DNA of 64,000 bases, taken from Liolophura sinensis (Eukaryota > Mollusca > Polyplacophora > Chitonida > Chitonidae). The position numbers and the translations under genes are program-made. This document shows positions 13,001-22,000 of the stretch, in pieces. The notes under the pieces are model-generated. The model was not told the origin of the DNA, searched no databases, and saw only the letters and a list, made by a program, of their open reading frames with translations. Each line of letters opens with the position of its first letter. The first letter of the stretch is position 1. The DNA is taken from the NCBI RefSeq assembly GCF_032854445.1, contig NC_088305.1:17657717-17721716 (forward strand). Direction: 5' to 3'.

Positions 13001-16000
13001 AAACCGGGCATAGTCAGGGGGAAACCAGTTCGCAGGTTGCTAGTAGATCTTCCCATGTACGACCAGAGAGGAAGCCAAAATGAGCTGGACTTGGAACTCA
13101 CAGCGCTCACAAAAGTGAGAGGCTTCTCGGTTATTACGCTGCGGGCCCTCGCTAACCCCTCGACCGCGCAGGCCCGCCCGGTAATAATTGTAAAAGTAAG
13201 AAACTGTAGATTCTACTCCATTCCACCAGAAATTCTTTCTTTTCGTATTCGTGTAGGACTGACACGTGAGTTCAAGTGTGATACCCCGCAATTTTTTGTT
13301 CTAAAATGTGATTTCGCCTTACATGAAGTCCATGACGCTGGTTGGTTTATTCCTAAATGGCGTCGCTGTCATTGCCACTAACCTTGACCCGGATTCAGCT
13401 CCCACCGGTTCAGCTATAACTTTGAGTCCGGAACTAGGACGTCTTGAGTCAATGACAATATCGCCGGAGAATGTTCAAAGAAAACAAGATCTAGAAAAAG
13501 TGGTTACCTTACTAATGGCGCCATCATCAAACAAGCTTCTCCAGACACTCGAGACATGGGCATGAAAATCCTCCAGTGGGAATGTTACCTGGTCATCTGG
13601 TGTGCACAACAAACTAGTGACCACTAAATATCCACCTGAGAAAGATACATTCATCGGATCAGGCAATTATGTAGTCAAAGGTTGACAGATGTGTGATGGT
13701 AGCCAAACAGATACATCATACATATGTCATGGCATTTAAACTGAGACGTCGTGCATGTGCGGCGGCATTTAAACACAGGCATCATACATGTGCGATGGCA
13801 TTTAAACTGAAACACCATACATGTGCGATGGCATTTAAACTGAAACACCATACATGTGCGATGGCATTCAAACTGAGATTTCGTGCATGTGCGACGGCAT
13901 TCAAACTGAGACATCACGCATGTACGACCGCATTTAAACACAGGCATCATACATGTGCGATGGCATTCAAACTGATACATCATACATGTACGAAGGCATT
14001 TCAACTGCGATGACATTTTAACTGAGACATCATACATGTGCTATGGCATTTAAACAGAGATGTCATACATGTGTAATGGCACACAAACTAAGACATCGTA
14101 AACATACGAAAGCATTTAAACAGAGATATTATACATGGGTAATTACACAAACTGTGACATCGTAAACATACGAAAGCATTTAAACAGAGACATCATGCAT
14201 GTGCAATGGCATTCAAACTGTGACATCGTAAACATACGAAAGCATTTAAACAGAGACATTATACATGTGTAATGGCATTCAAACTGACACATCGTAAACA
14301 TACAAAAAGCATCTAAACAGAGACATTATACATGCGATGGCATTCAAACTGATACATCATACATGTATGAAGGCATTTCAACTGCGATGACATTTTAACT
14401 GAGACATCATACATGTGCTATGGCATTTAAACACAGCCAAAATGCATGTGTAATGGCACACATGCTGAGACATCGTGAACATACGAAAATATTTAGACAG
14501 GGACATTATACATGTGTAATGGTATTCAAACTGTGACATCGTAAACATATACAAGCATTTAAACAGAGACATCATACATGTGTAATGGCATCCACACTGA
14601 GACATCATACATGTGCGATGGCATTCAGACTGATACATCATACATGTACGAAGGCATTTCAACTGCGATGAAATGCTAACAGAGACGTCATACATGTGTG
14701 ATGAACTTTAAACCGAGGCATCATACATGTGCATTGGCATTTAAACAGAGATACCACACATGTGTGATGGCATTCAAACCGAGACATCATGCATGTACGA
14801 TGACATTTAACATAGATACCACACATGTGTGATGGCATTTTAACTGAGACATCATACATATACATGGCACTTAAAGACTACTGATGCTATATGAAGCCAC
14901 TTAAGAAGTTAAATATTGGTTCACCAGATTTTACCCATTCATTCACAATTATGAACTCATGTGAAAAGAGTTAAGCATAAAACGACATTTTTGTCATTAG
15001 AATGCACTGATTCCAGAAATCGCAAGAGACACGAAATAATGGAATCCTGGGGCGATTTCATGAAGCGTATTTGGTGTTAAGTAGCCCTTAGCTATTAAAG
15101 TGCACTTCATATTTCTTGTCATGTAGGTCAAGGTTTTACTTATCCTACTTCCTCAACATTTTTGTATTTGAAAGAGCAACATTTAGCACCTTTTACACAC
15201 CTTTTAAATTTAACTACGGGTTGGGTTGGCCAGTTTCAGGGTTTGACAAAACGCTTGACAAAAAGTATCATTACACAATTGGCCGATTTTATTAAGCGTA
15301 CTTAGTGATAAGAAGCCCATAGTTAAGCGTACTTTATATCTCTACGTTTTCATCGTAGTTAAGGGCTCAACTTATTCTGACATTACCATGCTTTGTGGAG
15401 TTTTCGTCTTACCTGATTTTAGTTCTTTCGCCCTCTGAAGAAGAAACGTCTCCCAGTCCAGAGCGGCCTGCACCTTGAACGCGTTATAGGCGTCTCCTTC
15501 CGTGTTGGAAGGAAATAACGACGAACACGGAATTCGTGGACTGAAACATCAATGGAACCGAAGCCACTAGCTGAAATCTATCTATTTATTTGGTCGAGGA
15601 ATTAAGTCATACTTACATTATAAATTGAGTTTTAGATTGTTTGATTTCTTCGATTGGTGTTTTACGTCGGGCTCAAGAATACTTTACCCATACGACGGCG
15701 GCCAGCATTTTGGTAGGAGAAAACTGAGCAGAGTCCGGGGGAAACTCACGACTCTCTGGAGGTTCCCACGTACGGCCGAAGAGGAGGCCAGCATGAGCTG
15801 GGCTTGAACTCACAGCGTACACCCCCGAAAGTACAGAACAGACATCAGCGTTGTGCATAGTGTGCAAAATACGAACAAGATAACAACATGGCGTTAACTT
15901 ACCTCTTACTCAGCCAGTGAGCTGACATGAAACAAACCATAAAATCAAGGCTTTCTTTTGGCAGACATTGAGAATAAAAACTGCAACCGGAAGACAGAAC

Positions 16001-19000
16001 GTAGACATTGGGGAACTTGGCAGTGAGACCAGAAGTGCCTTCAATCAGGCCTGCAACAAGAATCAGTGGGCTTTCAACTTTATGCACTCTGTTTGGTTCG
16101 AGGCCATATTGAGGAAGATAATATTCACAGTATAGACAGCTGATTTATCCGAGCCTTCTCTCTGGCTTCTACCACATGTTAAAATAATATTTGATCATCA
16201 TGATCGTTAAAAAGTCAGATACATTCCCCTTATAATCTCAAAGTTTTGCCTAAAATTGAGGCTATATTAAAGTCACATTTCCTGAAGGGTCGAAGGAGAG
16301 AGACAGGGTCGCAGCTGGGTCCATTATAAACTTTCCGAATAAACTTTTCTAGATTATATTCTCCAGATTGTGTTTTTAAAATATAAATTAGTGGCCGAAT
16401 TTTACCTGGCATTGGTGTTGTTTTATATTTACCTTGTTTTAAAATGTCCCTCTATTTTGGTTTATATTGACTGTTCTCATTATGTTATCGCTACGGTATG
16501 GTAACAGTATTGCTGAGATGGCGGTCAGCCATAATAAGTCATTCTTTCATTCTGGAAATAGGCACGATATAGTTTAAATACTCTTGGTATGGCGTAAGTT
16601 CATTAGGCCTATCATTCCATGCATTTGTAATATGTACTGTATAACTTAAAAGCTATGTCAAAGACGCCAAAACATCTATCCCCACCACCAAGATATACTG
16701 AAACAGGGCCAGCCAATGTTTAACTGTCTACTTGTGCATAACCGCATCTGGGAGTGAGTGAGTGCTTGGGGTTTAACGGGATCGAACTCGGGGTTATCTA
16801 CTACAAGACGGATGCTCTAGCCATGGAGATTATGCCAATTTATGTACCTTACCTTGTGCTCAAAGAAAAATTGGTTTGAAGTTGTTGATCGGCTGATCTA
16901 GATACACCAACTGGATGGGCAAGTCTTCACCATGTTTCTTGCGAAGGAGAGCTGAACAAAGAAAAACAATAATATAACTCAGATGAAGGCGATATACATT
17001 ATACTCCTTACAAGTGCAAGGCAAGTTGTCAGACATAAAGTTGTCAAATTTGATGATTAATACCTTCCAGCGTGAAATTGTTTTCACTGATACACCAACT
17101 GGACGGGCAACTGTTGGCGAGCCTCTCAGGTAAGGGGAGATAATCGTTACACAGGTATTACAGCCTAATGGTCCCAAACGGTGTTTAAAAGAACACTTGT
17201 GGTTGGGTGGCTAACTCGTGGATAAGTCTGCTAACTCGGGGTAAAGTACTTTACCCTGGCTTAGTGAACAAATGAGCACACTGCATTCTAAATAATGTCA
17301 CTTCTGATTGAATCTCTAACATGGGGGTAACTTTTAGTAAATAAATTCTCTTGTTTTGGCCGTCGGAAGAAGAGGATAAAGAAACTAAATCGCTAACTCG
17401 GGGTAAAGTATTTTCTCCCGACTTAGTGGCCAATGAAAAACTGTTATTTCAAATATCAGCATTTTGATTGGTTGATTAAGTCGGGAGAAGGTACTTTCCC
17501 CCGCCTTAGCAGAATGGTTTCATGGGCCTATTGATGAGAATCGATAGAGGCCCATTATAGAGGCATGAAAAAATATGAACAAATTTCCGGAAGTAGTTTC
17601 ACCCAAATACGACATGTAAGCGCACTTAACGAAATAGACTGTGTGCTATGGTTAAATATTAGCTTCCTTTTGTGATGTTTTCTTCATTGTTATGTTGGGA
17701 TTTATATGTCATGATTATGCATTGAATAAAATTTTTAATTATGTTTGGAGTCGTACTTTCATTTATTAATCGTTTTGTTTCGTGTCACGAAAGGTTATTG
17801 AATGCGCTTGCGTATTTTGAGGATCGTGACGGTAAATGTCACATATCAGTCGGTACCTTGATTGCCTGTGATAGAGTATGTAACGAAAAGATTTACACCA
17901 TGTAAGGTAGCCTACGTTCATGTGTTTGACAGCTTCTAATAATATTAAGAGGTACAAGCTCCTACCTTACGGCAACAGAGCTCTTTGTTAGTCACCAAAA
18001 TTGTGAAAAAAAAAAAAAAAACGAATGCGGAAATTATCAGACAGCGGGTAAGCCATTTGACCTTGACCCCACTGCTACAGCTAAGGGGCGTGCAGGCGTA
18101 AATGTGCTTAAAAAGTAGATGATACGCTTTAAACATTAAAACAGTGCAGTTCTAAGCAGCAAGTTCTGCTACTGCATTACATTAAATCATCCTAATATCG
18201 CTCCCAATGTATGGTTTTAACTCTACATCGATTGTCAGTTATTTGTGCTGTGCTAAAGTGTTATCGACGGTCCAGTTTCCAACGTGTACATGTATTGGTG
18301 ATTTCTGAGGCGAGAGTCTAATGCAGGGAAATACAACGATCACGTGAACAGCTAATGTTCAGAAACACTTTAGATTTACACTATACTACTGCCAATAAAT
18401 AACGTACAAATAATAAATTTTTGTCTTCTAATGTAGGCCTACGTTTGGATTTAGCATAACAAACGTATCATGTTTTGATCCCAAAACTGCAGTTGTTCGT
18501 GTATACAGAAATGTAGGCCTATCGACAGGCAAAAATAAATACCAGTCGCATTAGACAAGTTACCATAGAATGAAATAATACTGCAACCCCTGCTATGTGA
18601 GTTAGTGAGTTGTTGAAATAAACCCAGTACGCCTACAGCTTGAGGTGTAATAAATAAATGTAGGCCTATGAGCGTCATTCAGATTCATTCCTCGTGATGA
18701 AAAGCTGAAATAATTAATTTATTCTAGAATGTTCTGGGCAATTGTGGGCAATCGACATGTATATATATAAACTTGTAGTCCTATAAGTAACTACAAGAAT
18801 GTCTATACCGTTAGATCTATGTAGGCCTATACATCTACATTATCCACATATATGCACGTGTATGTTTTTCCATTTTCTCAACCCTCTTCATTCGATCAGT
18901 TTCACACTCTCCTGGTGTATTAGTGGGGACCCAATATAATGAAGTGTTGAGTCTTTTCAAAAATGTGTAGCGCGGTAGCCTTACGCAGTATTCCCTCTCT

Positions 19001-22000
19001 TGGAAAAGTAGGGAGTACCGCACCACCTCTGAAAATAATCTGTAGCACTGCTGGGTCCCTTGGGTTACTGCCCATTAGTTGATCTTCCTAATTTAGTGAA
19101 TGTCAACAAACTTATTACACAAAGTTTTTCATGGTCCGTTGAAGAAGTTATCTGCTAAATTGTGGAATGAGATTGTATTTACGTTTGCTATATGCGATGA
19201 ACATTTGGATATAATCATGAAAATATCGAAAAAAATGTTGACAGATTGTGCACGTATTTTATATGCCCTTTCCATATTTGTACTGTTGAGATACAACTAT
19301 ACAATGTAAGGGCCAAAACATGTATTGTTTTAAGATATGCCACCTTGATATGCTCCCCCATACGGCAGTGGTGTAAATAATGAAGATTTTCATGCTCTCA
19401 CTAACCGAACAAATAGAAATGGTAACGACTTAGTTGCAATAAAAAAAAATCGGGAAAATGTCTATAATCTTACAGTATATCATAATAAGATATTCCTGGT
19501 GCAATGCATTCTCTTTAAAATCATGTCATAATCTTGTGGGGCCGGGTCCTCCGTTACTGACAAAATAACTGATAGGCCTTTTGTGGGTGGAGAATACAAA
19601 TGCATTGTACTAGAAGACAACTGACCATTAGTTACAAGAAAAATAAAGACAGAGAAGAAGAGCAATAGACCCACATCACAGTCCCTGGGCTCTACATTTA
19701 TTCTCTTTTTTTTCGACGACCAAAAAAATATGATTTATAAACATGTCCCTTCCGCGGTTTCGTAGAAGACCAATATGATACGTTAATATTTTTCGTCTCC
19801 ACATACGTAAATTCCCATTTGTCTGTTTGTAATCCTACAGGCCTTTCCGAACTGTCAATCAAGAATATGTAATTGACTAATCATAAGCAGTACCGCTGCA
19901 AATACGTAAACCGGATGTCCAACACAATGTTCAATCTTTCTGCGACGTCATGACGTGACAATTGCTTTTACCGGGAATGGAAAGAAAACTAAGGTTGTCA
20001 CGATAAGGGGTTGTGGGACATCGGACCCATCCATAATGTGACAGAATAATGTGACTGGGTGGGCTGTACTATATGGTGTCTCTGGCATGATACTTCAGTG
20101 GCGGAAGCACTTCGGCGATATGGAATCGCACTGTCACAAGAAGACACATTAAATGTACATACACTTAATGACCCCTCGCCGTCATATGACTGAAAAATTG
20201 TTAAGTTCGATGTTAAACCCCAAGCATACATACACACTATTCATTCATTCTTTACAGCATATAACAAAGCTATTTCTCAAATACTTTATTTTTTTAACAA
20301 AACAAGCCTAACGAAATAACGGGACATTTCCCTGCTGGCACCTCGTCCAGTGCGGTAACAGTAATCTCTGAATACAATTCATGCCAGCTTAAGCTTGTGC
20401 GTACTGATAGGACGTTAATGTCAACAAATATGCGACAGTCACGTCACATTCAAAATATGGAAAAGACAACTAACTGCCTTATACTCACCGATAGCTTTCT
20501 GAAACAGTCCATATGATGTTCCGCCATCGGCTGATCCATAATCTCCAATAGCAAACGTCCGTTCCTGAAAAGGCTCCGTTTTCTCTTGTCGAAGAATATT
20601 AAAAAAAAAAGAACATCATTATGCCGCCTGAACTGTGAATAATTGCCTTGTCCTGCAAGAACTCTTTATAGCTGTGAGACATTCCCCTTGAATGTAATGA
20701 CATATGCCACTTGAACTGTGAATAATTGCCTTGTCCTGCAAGAACTCTCTGTAGCTGTGAGACATCCCCCTTGAATGCAATAACATATGCCACGTGAACT
20801 GTGAACAATTGCCCTGTCCTGCAAGAACTCTCTCTGTAGCTGTGAGCTGTGTGTATCCCCTTGAATGCAATAACAAGCAACAATAATTTATAGATTTATA
20901 GAACATGGGTTATGCCGCATTCATCTGAAGCCATTGTGCTAGAGAGCCGGGGGAAGGGGAGGGGAAGGAGGGTGTTGGTATTTTATAGGCACATACATTG
21001 AACAGTTAGAATAAAGCCTTAATTGAGGAAAATTGACAAGTGGCTTGTTTTTGTCGGTACTATGTGGCCATTATGCAAGCATCACTGTTCTGGTTTTACT
21101 CTCTGTGCTGTAAATCTTTTATTATACAAAAAAAATCTCGGAATTGTATAACGTATCGTTTCTTCTTGGACCAGCCACAACTACATGACCATTCGGGGTT
21201 GTCTTTACTGAGCAGCAAAAAAAGTCCGAAAAAAGTCATACCATATTTCCTCTGATCACTAAATTACAGAAACTGTCAGTTTGCAGGCTAAAAGTGGCTG
21301 TTGAAATTTTAGGCCCTCTATGGGCTACAGTCAGTGAATATTTTTTTCCTTTGAAATCTTGTCAATAACGTGTATGGTCTGAAAAAGCAGCTCAAGGTTA
21401 GAATTTTAAATCCCAGTATACCTTCTTAAGACGCGGATAACATATTATTTATCTCATTTTATCTCAATTTATCTCATTGCAGCTGAACGCTGTTAATCGT
21501 TTATTATACAAATCATTCTGGGAATTGTATTTTTTCTCTTCGGACTGGCCGCATCAACCTGGTCACTTATGGTTGTTTTCACTCTGCCGCAAAAAGAAAG
21601 TCCGAATAAAGTCAAACCATAATTCTTCTGATCACGAATTTACAGACAGAAACTGTCAATTGAAGGGCTGCATGTTCACATTTTGTTTTAAGTCCTCTAT
21701 TGGCCACAGTCTGTCAATGAAAAAAAACATCGCACCCAGGGTTTAAATCCTCATGTACCTTCTTAAAATGCGGAAATCACATTATTCATCTAATTGCTGC
21801 TTAAAGCCATTCGTCTATTAGTTAAGTCATCATTCACCGCCACCCAACCCCATGCCCTCACCCCATCCCTTCCACAACACTCAAACTGAGTTATGACACT
21901 TTAAGAACATTTGACGACCTGCATTCCACAAAATAGCCACATACATATCGATTTTTTTTGTAAAGTGCTAAAAGTTGTAAAAGCTTTCATTTTTGGGACA

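Noticed and set aside
13675-14037. Cysteine-spaced peptides resembling a zinc-finger protein
   Set aside because: They come from a 33-base repeat. There is no C2H2 linker, spacing differs from known fingers, and both strands are open.
16853-16868. TGA read as selenocysteine
   Set aside because: SABATH enzymes are not known selenoproteins, the position is not catalytic, and a CGA-to-TGA change explains it more simply.
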